Shown here in pieces: positions 17,675-25,635 of a DNA stretch of 64,000 bases. How positions within the stretch are numbered: the first letter of the stretch is position 1; every line of letters begins with the position of its first letter. The notes under the pieces are model-generated. The model ran no database searches. It saw only the letters and a program-made list of their open reading frames with translations, and was not told the origin of the DNA. The stretch is from Dyadobacter sp. SG02 (GTDB taxonomy: Bacteria; Bacteroidota; Bacteroidia; Cytophagales; Spirosomataceae), in NCBI RefSeq assembly GCF_900109045.1, contig NZ_FNYL01000002.1, positions 434,001 through 498,000 of the forward strand. The letters run 5' to 3'. Both the position numbers and the translations under genes were made by a program.

Positions 17675-19141
17675 ATGAAAAAGATCAATTATATAGCCAT
17701 TATCCTGGGATCGTCGATGCTGCTTCCCTCATGCCAGGACCAATTGGATTTACAACCGATTTCTCAAACCGTGGTAGGCGGAAGCGGTACCGGTACCGCC
17801 GGTTCGTCTATCAAGGACGCTGCGAGTGCCGAAGCCGCGCTGGCCGGCAGTTACGCGATATTCAAGAATGGTTCATCGGAATATTATGTGATGGATTATT
17901 TCATCGTAGGCGACGGGGAGTCGGACAATGCCTATGCCGGTGCCGATAATGCGGCCTGGTTCGAGGTCGACGAGTTCCGGATTCTTTCTACCAATGCGGT
18001 AGCGGCCAGGGACTGGCAGTATTTGTATAACCACGTTGCAAGTGCCAATTCGATCATAGCCAATGTTCCTAAGGTGACCGACGCTTCGTTATCGGCTACG
18101 CGCAAGGCACAGATCGTGGCTGAGGCGAAGTTCATCCGCGCCCGTGCCTATTTCGACCTCGTGCGGATTTATGGCGATGTACCGCTGGTGGTGGACGAGC
18201 TGCCGACCATTACTTCCGAAAATGTGGAGGAGATTTACGGCCAGCTATACCCGGCCAGAAGCACGGCTGAGCAAGTGTATGTTCAGATTATCAAAGATCT
18301 GGACGAGGCCGCTCCGGCGGTACCGCAATCCGGACCGAACAAAATGACCGTTACGCCAGGCGCGGTACATACATTGCTCGCGAAGGTGTACGCTACCCGC
18401 AAGGACTGGGCGAAAGTGAAGGAGAATGCCGACAAGGTAATCGCACTGGGTTATACCTTAATGCCTAATTTCGAGGACTTGTGGGATGGCAAGCACGAAA
18501 ACAGTGCGGAAGCCATTTTTGAACTGAATTTCGAAGACTGGTCGACCGGTGGAAACTGGGGCTCGTCCATGTTCTACGGCACCGACTGGAAGAAGTTCAA
18601 CACGCCTTCCAATGACCTCATAAAGGCTTTCGACGACGAAAAGGACGCCGTTCGCAAGGCATCGACGATTTTCACCGCGAATGTAACCGGCAAATGGTCG
18701 GACAAGTATTGGGCTTTGACGAAGTTTCCATTCGCCTACAAAATGCGGAATACCGACGCTTCGCAGAACATCATTATGTACCGCCTGGCCGACGTGCTCC
18801 TGCTGAAAGCGGAAGCATTGAACGAAACCGGCGACCTGGCCGGCGCAAGAACATTAGTAAACCAGATCAGGACGCGTGCCAAACTGGCGGCTACCACGGC
18901 GGCCGATCAGGCGGCGATGCGTCTGGCGATCGAGAAGGAACGTCGCCTCGAACTCGCATTCGAAGGCCAGCGCTGGTACGACCTCAACCGCACGGGACGC
19001 GTGGTGCCGGTGATGGAAGCGGTAAAGGATGGCTCGGGTAACAGTTTGAACTACAAACTGACCGATAACAGGCTCCTGTGGCCGATCCCGCAAGGTGAGA
19101 TCGACAAGAATACCAACCTGACCCAGAATAAGGGTTACTAA
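17675..19141 (+). CDS. SusD/RagB-family nutrient-binding lipoprotein
   Basis: This 488-residue SusD protein has a lipoprotein signal with lipidated Cys20 (MLLPSC). The SusD_N region holds 'AEAKFIRARAYFDLVRIYG'. The RagB/SusD C-terminal domain contains 'YRLADVLLLKAEALNETGD', 'IEKERRLELAFEGQRWYD' and the closing 'LLWPIPQGEIDKNTNLTQN'. It is the surface partner of the SusC encoded 12 bases upstream. A terminator-like hairpin follows directly after the stop, so downstream GH30 expression is probably lower than susCD expression. Confidence 0.97.
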   Translation: MKKINYIAIILGSSMLLPSCQDQLDLQPISQTVVGGSGTGTAGSSIKDAASAEAALAGSYAIFKNGSSEYYVMDYFIVGDGESDNAYAGADNAAWFEVDEFRILSTNAVAARDWQYLYNHVASANSIIANVPKVTDASLSATRKAQIVAEAKFIRARAYFDLVRIYGDVPLVVDELPTITSENVEEIYGQLYPARSTAEQVYVQIIKDLDEAAPAVPQSGPNKMTVTPGAVHTLLAKVYATRKDWAKVKENADKVIALGYTLMPNFEDLWDGKHENSAEAIFELNFEDWSTGGNWGSSMFYGTDWKKFNTPSNDLIKAFDDEKDAVRKASTIFTANVTGKWSDKYWALTKFPFAYKMRNTDASQNIIMYRLADVLLLKAEALNETGDLAGARTLVNQIRTRAKLAATTAADQAAMRLAIEKERRLELAFEGQRWYDLNRTGRVVPVMEAVKDGSGNSLNYKLTDNRLLWPIPQGEIDKNTNLTQNKGY

Positions 19142-19156
19142 AAATTCATTTGAAGT

Positions 19157-19214
19157 CATGCCTGATCGGCGGGTGTTTGAAACACATCCGTCCGGGCATG
19201 GCTTTCCTTTTTTT
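19157..19214 (+). terminator. Terminator or attenuator between susD and the GH30 gene
   Basis: A long imperfect hairpin runs from CATGCC at 19157 to GGGCATG at 19194-19200, with an inner GTGTTTGAAACAC, and is followed by seven T at 19208-19214. It ends 10 bases before the GH30 ATG at 19225, so it lies in the leader of the enzyme gene. Its position fits partial termination that sets the susCD-to-enzyme ratio. Confidence 0.7.
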
Positions 19215-19224
19215 ACTCAAATCC

Positions 19225-20682
19225 ATGAAAAAAATTCTGATAATGTCGCTCGGGGGCCTGACGCTTGCATTCAACAGTTGCTCGGGTAGCACGCCGGATG
19301 GTAACTCCCCAACACCGGTTGACACGACAACGGCCAACAAAGTGGCGGTCTGGGTTACGAACGGTACGCAAAGCAAATTACTCAAAAGTGAAAACCCGCT
19401 CCCGATCGTAAAAGCGGGCACAGGCTCCCCGTCCGCCAACCTGATCAATATCGATTTTTCGACCAAATTGCAGGAAATGGAAGGTTTCGGGGCTGCATTA
19501 ACAGGTTCTTCGGCCTATCTGATCAACCAAAAACTGAATGCGCCGCAGCGCACGGCCCTGCTCCAAGACCTTTTCGATCCGCAGGCGGGCATAGGCATCA
19601 GTTACCTGCGCATTACCATGGGCGCGTCGGATTTTTCGCTGGAAGATTTCACTTATAATGACCTGCCTGCCGGGCAAACGGATGCGGATTTAAAGCAGTT
19701 TTCCATTGCCAAAGATCAGGCGGACCTGGTACCGGTGCTGAAATCGGTGGTCGCATTGCAACCGGCGATCAAAATCATGGCGACGCCGTGGTCGGCGCCG
19801 GCGTGGATGAAAACGAGCGGTAAACTGGCCGGCGGGAGCCTGAAACCGGAATGGTACGGGGCATATGCCAATTATTTCATGAAATATCTCGATGCTTACC
19901 AAAAGGAGGGAATCGCTATCGACGCGATTTCGGTGCAGAATGAGCCGCTGCACGAAGCCGCTTATCCTTCGATGGGCATGGATTCGGCAGCACAGGGCAA
20001 GTTTATCAAAAATCACTTCGGGCCACTGTTCCAGGGGAAGGCTATCAAAACCAAAATCCTCTTGTACGATCATAACTGGGACAGGCCGGGCTATCCGATA
20101 GCCATTCTCAATGATCCGAAGGCGAGCCAGTACGTGGCCGGATCGGCATTTCACGCTTATGGCGGGAATGTTTCGGCCATGAGCCAGGTGCACGACCAGT
20201 TTCCGGACAAAGGGCTGTATTTCACGGAAATATCGGGCGGGCGCTGGGCTACCAATTTCTCCGATAATCTGAAATGGAACATGTCCAATATCTTCATCGG
20301 CACCGCCAACAACTGGTCGAAGAATGCGCTGCTGTGGAACATCGCACTGGATGAAAACGATGGTCCCAAAAACAAGGGCTGCGACAATTGCCGCGGTGTG
20401 GTGACGATTTCGGCCAATGGGAGCATTACTAAAAACGTGGAATACTACACCATTGCTCACATGTCTAAATTCGTGAGGCCGGGCGCATTCCGGGTTCAGT
20501 CCGACAAGCTGAGCGCGGCGAGCCGGCTGGAACACGTCGCATTCGTAAATGCCGATGGCTCGAAAGTGCTGGTCGTATTGAACCAGGGGCAGGATAACCA
20601 GAAGCTCACGATCGCGGCAGACGGCAGCCAGTTCACCTACACGATCGATCCCAATGCGGTGGCGACGTTTGTCTGGAAGTAA
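19225..20682 (+). CDS. GH30-family glycoside hydrolase, glucosylceramidase-like lipoprotein
   Basis: This 485-residue enzyme has a lipoprotein-type signal (LTLAFNSC). The early signature 'MEGFGAALTGSSAYLIN' is typical of GH30 glucosylceramidases. The clan-A catalytic pair is visible: acid/base Glu240 in 'SVQNEPLHEA' and nucleophile Glu335 in 'LYFTEISGGRW'. A C-terminal beta domain follows ('HMSKFVRPGAFRVQS'). GH30 members split beta-1,6-glucan, glucosylceramide or xylan linkages; the C-terminal 'GCDNCRGVVTI' region fits the subfamily 1/3 type, but which one is not resolved. The open frame extends 25 codons upstream, but that part lies within the terminator hairpin, so the ATG at 19225 is chosen. 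The enzyme is probably on the cell surface or in the periplasm, working with the upstream SusCD. Confidence 0.93.
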   Translation: MKKILIMSLGGLTLAFNSCSGSTPDGNSPTPVDTTTANKVAVWVTNGTQSKLLKSENPLPIVKAGTGSPSANLINIDFSTKLQEMEGFGAALTGSSAYLINQKLNAPQRTALLQDLFDPQAGIGISYLRITMGASDFSLEDFTYNDLPAGQTDADLKQFSIAKDQADLVPVLKSVVALQPAIKIMATPWSAPAWMKTSGKLAGGSLKPEWYGAYANYFMKYLDAYQKEGIAIDAISVQNEPLHEAAYPSMGMDSAAQGKFIKNHFGPLFQGKAIKTKILLYDHNWDRPGYPIAILNDPKASQYVAGSAFHAYGGNVSAMSQVHDQFPDKGLYFTEISGGRWATNFSDNLKWNMSNIFIGTANNWSKNALLWNIALDENDGPKNKGCDNCRGVVTISANGSITKNVEYYTIAHMSKFVRPGAFRVQSDKLSAASRLEHVAFVNADGSKVLVVLNQGQDNQKLTIAADGSQFTYTIDPNAVATFVWK

Positions 20683-20744
20683 GTTCTGGCAAAAATCGCT
20701 AAGTTAGGCAGCTCAAACCGCGTTCCAAATTTCAACAATCGAAC

Positions 20745-21935
20745 ATGTTGAGTCTGATAGGGCTGACGATTACTTTCTTCCTGGCCGTCGTTTTGTGGGG
20801 AAAACAGCACAAGACCCGTGCCGACTATGTGTTGCTGGGTTTGCTGGTGTTGATCGGCATCCATCTGGCATTGTACTACTCGGTCGCGAGCGGGAGGTAT
20901 CTCCGGTTTCCTTATTTACTGGGTGCTGAAATTCCCCTTCCGCTCGCTTACGGGCCGCTGTTGTACCTGTACACGTCCGAGCTGACCGGGCACGAGATGA
21001 AACCGCGGCACAGGTTCCTTCATTTTGTGCCAATCATGCTGGCCTATTTCTTCATCCTGCCTTTTTACCTGTTGACGCCCGGACGGAAAATAGAGGTATA
21101 CCAGCATGAAGGCGAAGGTTTTCGCGACCGGCAGTTGCTGTTGCTCGTCGCTATCGTGCTTTCGGGCACATTGTACGCGCTGTTTTCGTGGCTCAGGCTC
21201 CAAAAGCATCGCAGCCGTATCGACGCCCGGTTCTCTAACACGGAAAAGATTAACCTCGTGTGGCTGCGTTACCTGATCGCCGGCATATCGGTAATCTGGT
21301 TGACGATCTTCCTGGACGACGAAGCCTATATTTTCGGCGCGGTGGTGATGTTCGTATGTTTTATCGGCTATTTCGGCATCCGGCAAACCGGGATTTTCAC
21401 GGGTCAGTCGGGGCTCGCTTGGGAGCAGGCGGGTGTTGCGCGGGAAACCGCCGTTGCACCGCCGGCCGCGGTGGGCGCGGCCGGTTCACGGGAAATTATC
21501 CCGGAATTGGACGATACGGGGCAGGAGGCCGTCGGGAAACCGAAATACGCCCGGTCGGGCCTGAGCCGGGAGGTGGCGCTCGTTATGTACCAGAACCTGG
21601 AAGATCTGATGGCCCGCGAGCGGCTTTTTACCGACCCGGAACTAACATTGGTACAACTCTCGGAAAGGCTCGGTACCAATGCCAATCACCTTTCGCAGGT
21701 CATCAATATGATCGGTAACAAAAGCTTTTACGACTACATCAATGCCCTGAGGATCGCCGAGTTTACCCGGATAGCGGGGTCTGATGAAAACCAGAAGTAC
21801 ACATTACTCCATTTGGCGCTCGAATGCGGGTTTAACTCCAAAACTTCCTTTAACCGTAATTTTAAAAAGCATACCGGCTTGTCGCCCAGCGAGTTCCTGG
21901 CACAGCAGGACATTCATCTTCCACCAAAAGAATAG
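20745..21935 (+). CDS. Membrane-anchored AraC-family transcriptional regulator
   Basis: This 396-residue protein has about seven hydrophobic segments in residues 1-225 ('LIGLTITFFLAVVLWG', 'ADYVLLGLLVLIGIHLALY', 'LLVAIVLSGTLYALFSW', and more). A linker follows, then a C-terminal AraC/XylS double helix-turn-helix (~285-390, 'TLVQLSERLGTNANHLSQV', 'LLHLALECGFNSKTSFNR', 'KKHTGLSPSEF'). This architecture is common in Bacteroidota, where the membrane part is thought to sense an unknown signal. It starts 62 bases after the GH30 gene and may regulate that locus. The ligand cannot be inferred. Confidence 0.92.
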   Translation: MLSLIGLTITFFLAVVLWGKQHKTRADYVLLGLLVLIGIHLALYYSVASGRYLRFPYLLGAEIPLPLAYGPLLYLYTSELTGHEMKPRHRFLHFVPIMLAYFFILPFYLLTPGRKIEVYQHEGEGFRDRQLLLLVAIVLSGTLYALFSWLRLQKHRSRIDARFSNTEKINLVWLRYLIAGISVIWLTIFLDDEAYIFGAVVMFVCFIGYFGIRQTGIFTGQSGLAWEQAGVARETAVAPPAAVGAAGSREIIPELDDTGQEAVGKPKYARSGLSREVALVMYQNLEDLMARERLFTDPELTLVQLSERLGTNANHLSQVINMIGNKSFYDYINALRIAEFTRIAGSDENQKYTLLHLALECGFNSKTSFNRNFKKHTGLSPSEFLAQQDIHLPPKE

Positions 21936-22027
21936 CGCCGGACGCTTCAACTTTGTGCCATCCTACACGCCGGGGCGACGCCTGATCTGTGCTATGTCAT
22001 CTTTGCCAAAACTTTAAACCAGCAAAG

Positions 22028-23203
22028 ATGAAAAGACAGACTATCCGCCGGTATCTCCAGAACCGGATCATCAACAACGCATTACGTACAGCATTCCTGG
22101 CAGCTATCCTGGCCGTTTGGACAATTGCCTGCATCAAAGATCACGTTCCGCCCGTCGAACACCCCGATGCAGAAAAGTATCAGCGAATTGTCAGCGGGTT
22201 TATGGAAGCCGGCGCCTCGGGCGTAAGCGTAACGATACGCTCGCCGAAAGGCACGTGGCACGGAACGGGCGGCTATGCCGACAAAGCGAAAGGTATTGCC
22301 ATGAACCCCGAACATACGCTCCGCGTCGGCAGTATTTCGAAAGTGTTCGCGGCCGTTACCATCCTGAAATTGCAGGAGGAGGGCAAGCTGTCGATCACCG
22401 ACAAGATCAGCAAACACCTGCCGGCCAGCGTAACCGGCCGCATCGCCAATGCCGGCGAGGCGACCATCGAACAATGCCTGAACCACACGTCGGGTATCCG
22501 TGAATACCTTGACGACGTGACGATCGAGGGCATCGCCACGGGGAAGATCGTCAAATACCCCGCGGCGCAGAACCTGGCGCTGGTGTACGATAAACCGGCC
22601 GACTACCCGCTCGGCAAGGGAAACTATTGCAATACCAATTACCTGATCCTTTCGGAGATCATCAAAGCGGTGACGGGGCAAAGTGCTTACAGTATCGTCC
22701 GCGAAAAGGCGATCGTGCCGGCTGGGCTGCGTAATACCTCCGCGAGTGTGGTTTTGCCTTCTTCACTCACCCAATCTTACTTTGAAACCGATGGTGCCAT
22801 GCAGGAGGTGACCTGGTTAGACAACAACGCGGTCGGTGGCGAAGGTGCGCTGGATGGGGGGATGATCGCCACTTCGGGAGATTTGGCCATGTTTCTGGAA
22901 GCATTGCTGACGGGCAAAATCCTGTCGCCGGCCTCGCTGGCGTTGATGCATACCTACCAGGACATCGACCCTTCCACACTGCCCGACGAACTGAAATATT
23001 ACAAGCAATACGGGCTGGGACTGATGAAACTCGAAACCGATCACGGCACCGCCATCGGCCATGACGGGCATGTGTATGGGTTTGTCGGAAAAGTATTCTA
23101 TCTTCCCGATTATCAGACAACTATTGCGATATTGCTCAATGGCTGGTCGCCATCCAGCGTGGCGGTGCTCAATGCGAAAAGTACGTTCAATTTGTTGTTC
23201 TGA
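22028..23203 (+). CDS. Class C beta-lactamase-like serine hydrolase lipoprotein
   Basis: This 391-residue lipoprotein (lipobox TIAC, Cys35) belongs to the serine beta-lactamase/D-alanyl-D-alanine carboxypeptidase family. The nucleophile motif is S102-I-S-K105 ('RVGSISKVFAAVT'), the second motif is near 'KGNYCNTNYLILSEI' (YCN), and the third is the HxG-type 'GHDGHVYGFVGKV'. These features fit peptidases and esterases of the family rather than a dedicated resistance enzyme. ATG 22028 is preferred over the upstream frame extension because it follows a purine-rich AGCAAAG and gives a correct lipoprotein signal. It may be independently transcribed. Substrate is unknown. Confidence 0.9.
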   Translation: MKRQTIRRYLQNRIINNALRTAFLAAILAVWTIACIKDHVPPVEHPDAEKYQRIVSGFMEAGASGVSVTIRSPKGTWHGTGGYADKAKGIAMNPEHTLRVGSISKVFAAVTILKLQEEGKLSITDKISKHLPASVTGRIANAGEATIEQCLNHTSGIREYLDDVTIEGIATGKIVKYPAAQNLALVYDKPADYPLGKGNYCNTNYLILSEIIKAVTGQSAYSIVREKAIVPAGLRNTSASVVLPSSLTQSYFETDGAMQEVTWLDNNAVGGEGALDGGMIATSGDLAMFLEALLTGKILSPASLALMHTYQDIDPSTLPDELKYYKQYGLGLMKLETDHGTAIGHDGHVYGFVGKVFYLPDYQTTIAILLNGWSPSSVAVLNAKSTFNLLF

Positions 23204-23273
23204 AACGGCTTCACATACACTTTTGCCGCGATATCAGGGCGGTATTCGATACAATCTAAAAACATCACAAATT

Positions 23274-24056
23274 ATGCAACGCAGGAAATTCCTACAATCC
23301 TCACTCGCGGCCACAGCGGGAACGGCCGTTGGCACCAACAACACATTAACCGGTAATGCACCTGCGGCGGGCAGGGAAATTTATGAATGGCGCGAATACG
23401 AAATGCGCTTCGGTGCGGACCAGTCGCAGCTGGAAAATTATTTCAAAACGGCGCTTATCCCTGCATTGAATAAGCTTGGGGTAAAAACGGTGGGCGTGTT
23501 CAAAGAATGGCGGCCATCCGACCCGACCAAATTCTTTTTGCTCACGCCTTATGCTTCCCTGGAACAACGCCTCGCGATCCACGACAAGTTAAAGACCGAT
23601 CAGGAGTACATCAAAAATAGCGCTGCATACAACGGTATTCCGGTTGATAAAGCATTATACAGCCGGTTTACCTCCTCGCTGATGGTGGCATTCGAAGGCT
23701 GGCCCGCCATAACGGTTCCTGCCGCAGAGCCACGGGTATTCGAACTGCGGACGTACGAAGGATACAGTGAAGATGCCGTAACGAGGAAAATCAAAATGTT
23801 CCATGACGGCGAGTTCCCGATTTTTCAGCGGGCAGGGCTCAACCCCGTCTTCTTCGGCGACGTCATCGCCGGCGACAGGCTCCCGCGCCTCACGTACCTG
23901 CTCTCGTGTGCGAGCATGGAGGCGCGCGACAAAGGCTGGACCGCATTCATTGCCGACCCCGCGTGGAAAAAGCTGATCGGAGATTCGCAGTATGCCAATA
24001 CCATTTCCAAAATCAGTAACAGCTTCCTGGCTCCGACGGCGTATTCGCAGGTGTAG
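23274..24056 (+). CDS. Tat-exported NIPSNAP-family protein
   Basis: This 260-residue protein starts with a twin-arginine-like signal (MQRRKFLQSSLAATAGTAV). Two NIPSNAP ferredoxin-like domains follow: 'YEWREYEMRFGADQSQLEN' at the first and 'VFELRTYEGYSEDAVTRKI' at the second. In Bacteroidota such proteins are exported, and their biochemical role is not settled. The long upstream open frame is discarded because it overlaps the preceding gene and lacks coding character; ATG 23274 begins the signal. A hairpin terminator follows 21 bases after the stop. Confidence 0.9.
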   Translation: MQRRKFLQSSLAATAGTAVGTNNTLTGNAPAAGREIYEWREYEMRFGADQSQLENYFKTALIPALNKLGVKTVGVFKEWRPSDPTKFFLLTPYASLEQRLAIHDKLKTDQEYIKNSAAYNGIPVDKALYSRFTSSLMVAFEGWPAITVPAAEPRVFELRTYEGYSEDAVTRKIKMFHDGEFPIFQRAGLNPVFFGDVIAGDRLPRLTYLLSCASMEARDKGWTAFIADPAWKKLIGDSQYANTISKISNSFLAPTAYSQV

Positions 24057-24076
24057 GGCAAGTGTGTGAACGCTAT

Positions 24077-24101
24077 TGTGCCGGATCTGCGGTCCGGCAC
24101 A
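24077..24101 (+). terminator. Hairpin after the NIPSNAP gene
   Basis: A perfect 9-base stem, TGTGCCGGA with TCCGGCACA, encloses a 7-base loop. No long T tract follows, so it may be a weak terminator. Confidence 0.55.
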
Positions 24102-24165
24102 GCCTGTTAACTTAGCCGCAACGGTGGTAACACAAATATAATGTCACCACACTGGTCTCATCGTT

Positions 24166-24173
24166 TAACTTTG
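24166..24173 (+). promoter_or_regulatory. Candidate -7 element for the PI-PLC-like gene
   Basis: TAACTTTG matches TAnnTTTG and lies 73 bases upstream of the ATG at 24247. A matching -33 TTG was not found at standard spacing. Confidence 0.4.
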
Positions 24174-24246
24174 TGGAAACAGACAGGTCGGTGAGCGCGT
24201 TGTCAACAACTGCGACATTCGCTCCGCCGGCCCCTTTATCTTCACT

Positions 24247-25320
24247 ATGAAAACGATTTTAAGTTTACTGCTGGCGCTGGGTTTGCCGGCTTCCCAATTG
24301 GCCGACACGGACAATCTGCCGATCAACCGGATACAGGTGATCGGTTCGCATAACAGTTACAAGCAGGCGATCGACCCGGCATTGTTCAAGGCGTTTCAGA
24401 AAAAGGATTCGGTAGCGGCGAGTAAAATCGATTACGAGCATATCGGGATCGTCGAGCAGCTGAATATGGGTCTCCGTAACCTCGAAATCGATGTGTATTC
24501 GGATGAAAAAGGCGGGCGTTATGCCCATCCGAAAGGGCTCGATATGGTACCCAACCAGCCCGCATTCGACCCGGAAGGTAAAATGCAACAGCCCGGCTTC
24601 AAGATCCTGCATGTTCCCGACCTCGATTTCCGCAGCCATTACCTGACTTTGAACGACTGCCTGGAAGCCATGCGGAAATGGTCGGAAGCACATCCTGACC
24701 ATACGCCCGTCTTTATCACGCTCGAAGCCAAAGGCCGCGCCGGACAAAACACCGGACTGGCTTCATCGGAAACATTCGACGAAAGCGCTTTCAGTGAACT
24801 GGATAAAATACTGACTGAAAAGCTTGGTAAAAACCACATTATCACGCCCGACATCGTGAGGGGCAAATATGAAACCCTCGAAAGCGCTGTGCTGAACAAC
24901 AACTGGCCGACCGTAAAGAATGCGAAAGGTAAATTCCTTTTCCTGCTCGACGACCATGGTGCGAAAATGGATATGTACGTGGCCAGCCACCCGTCGCTGA
25001 AAGGTCGCGTGATGTTCGTGTGTGCGGACCCAGGCAAGCCCGAGGCCGCGATGACGATCCGCAACAACCCCAAGGACCCGGAAATCGCCGGCCTCGTGAA
25101 AAAAGGCTACATCATCCGTACGCGCGCCGACTCGGATACGCGCCAGGCACGCGAAAACGATAAAAGCGGTTTCGAGGCCGCCTGTGGCTCCGGTGCCCAG
25201 ATCATCACCACCGATTACTACCTCAAAAGCACACATTTCAAATCGGATTATTCCGTGAGCTTCGAGGGCGGCAAATATTTCCGGGCCAATCCGGCATTTG
25301 TTGCGGCTGGGAGCCATTAA
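24247..25320 (+). CDS. Exported phosphoinositide-specific phospholipase C-like protein (PI-PLC-C1)
   Basis: This 357-residue protein has a signal peptide (LSLLLALGLPASQLA). The PI-PLC-like TIM-barrel family signature 'IQVIGSHNSYKQAID' contains the first catalytic His. 'GLRNLEIDVYSDEKGGRYAHP' carries the metal-site Glu/Asp, and 'HTPVFITLEAKG' follows. The family is calcium-dependent PI-PLC-C1-like (PF16670 type), widespread in Bacteroidota and often next to carbohydrate loci. Activity on inositol phospholipids is known for the superfamily but not assured here. The C-terminal 'GAQIITTDYYLKS' is typical of the barrel end. A strong hairpin follows the stop. Confidence 0.9.
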   Translation: MKTILSLLLALGLPASQLADTDNLPINRIQVIGSHNSYKQAIDPALFKAFQKKDSVAASKIDYEHIGIVEQLNMGLRNLEIDVYSDEKGGRYAHPKGLDMVPNQPAFDPEGKMQQPGFKILHVPDLDFRSHYLTLNDCLEAMRKWSEAHPDHTPVFITLEAKGRAGQNTGLASSETFDESAFSELDKILTEKLGKNHIITPDIVRGKYETLESAVLNNNWPTVKNAKGKFLFLLDDHGAKMDMYVASHPSLKGRVMFVCADPGKPEAAMTIRNNPKDPEIAGLVKKGYIIRTRADSDTRQARENDKSGFEAACGSGAQIITTDYYLKSTHFKSDYSVSFEGGKYFRANPAFVAAGSH

Positions 25321-25337
25321 TTACGTTTTTTAACGCA

Positions 25338-25378
25338 TAATGCAAATGGGCTGCTTCCTGGGCAGCCCATTTGCATTA
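25338..25378 (+). terminator. Strong hairpin after the PI-PLC-like gene
   Basis: A perfect stem of 16-17 bases (AATGCAAATGGGCTGC with its complement at 25362-25377) encloses a 7-base loop. It sits 18 bases past the stop between convergent genes and probably acts in both directions, though there is no T tract. Confidence 0.75.
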
Positions 25379-25390
25379 AAGGGTCAGAGA

Positions 25391-25498
25391 TTTTAACTGT
25401 TTTACTGCAAAAGATGGATATTTTAATCGTTTTACTGCAAGCAAAACTGTTTTACTGCAAAAGTTTGAGGAATTTAAGTTTATCAATTTTACTGCAAA
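25391..25498. repeat. Cluster of TTTTACTGCAA direct repeats
   Basis: GTTTTACTGCAA occurs at 25399-25410, 25429-25440 and 25449-25460, and TTTTACTGCAAA at 25487-25498. A degraded copy (TTTTACAGCAG) lies near 25538. The first two copies sit in a longer shared 20-base unit beginning TTTTAA. Spacing is irregular (30, 20, 38 bases), so it is not a CRISPR array. It lies in the convergent gap between the PI-PLC-like gene and the sigma-fusion gene. The rest of the 315-base gap (25499-25635) shows nothing supportable. Confidence 0.75.
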
Positions 25499-25635
25499 TG
25501 GAGGGATATTTATTAAATTTACCTACATCCATATCGATTTTACAGCAGTAGCAATACAGCGAGATTTACCGGGAAATCTTTGAAGCCGAAGGCTAGCTAA
25601 CAGTCCCGCCGCGCTAACGAGCGGGGCCGTTCCGC

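Noticed and set aside
19150-19224. Upstream extension of the GH30 frame to 19150
   Set aside because: The extra 25 codons lie within a terminator hairpin and would hide the lipoprotein signal.
22028-23203. Beta-lactam resistance gene
   Set aside because: The class C fold is shared by many peptidases and esterases, and no regulatory or resistance context is present.
23061-23273. Upstream extension of the NIPSNAP frame
   Set aside because: It overlaps the end of the serine-hydrolase gene and lacks coding character; the Tat signal begins at 23274.
25391-25498. CRISPR array
   Set aside because: Units are short, spacing is irregular (30, 20, 38 bases), and no cas genes are present.
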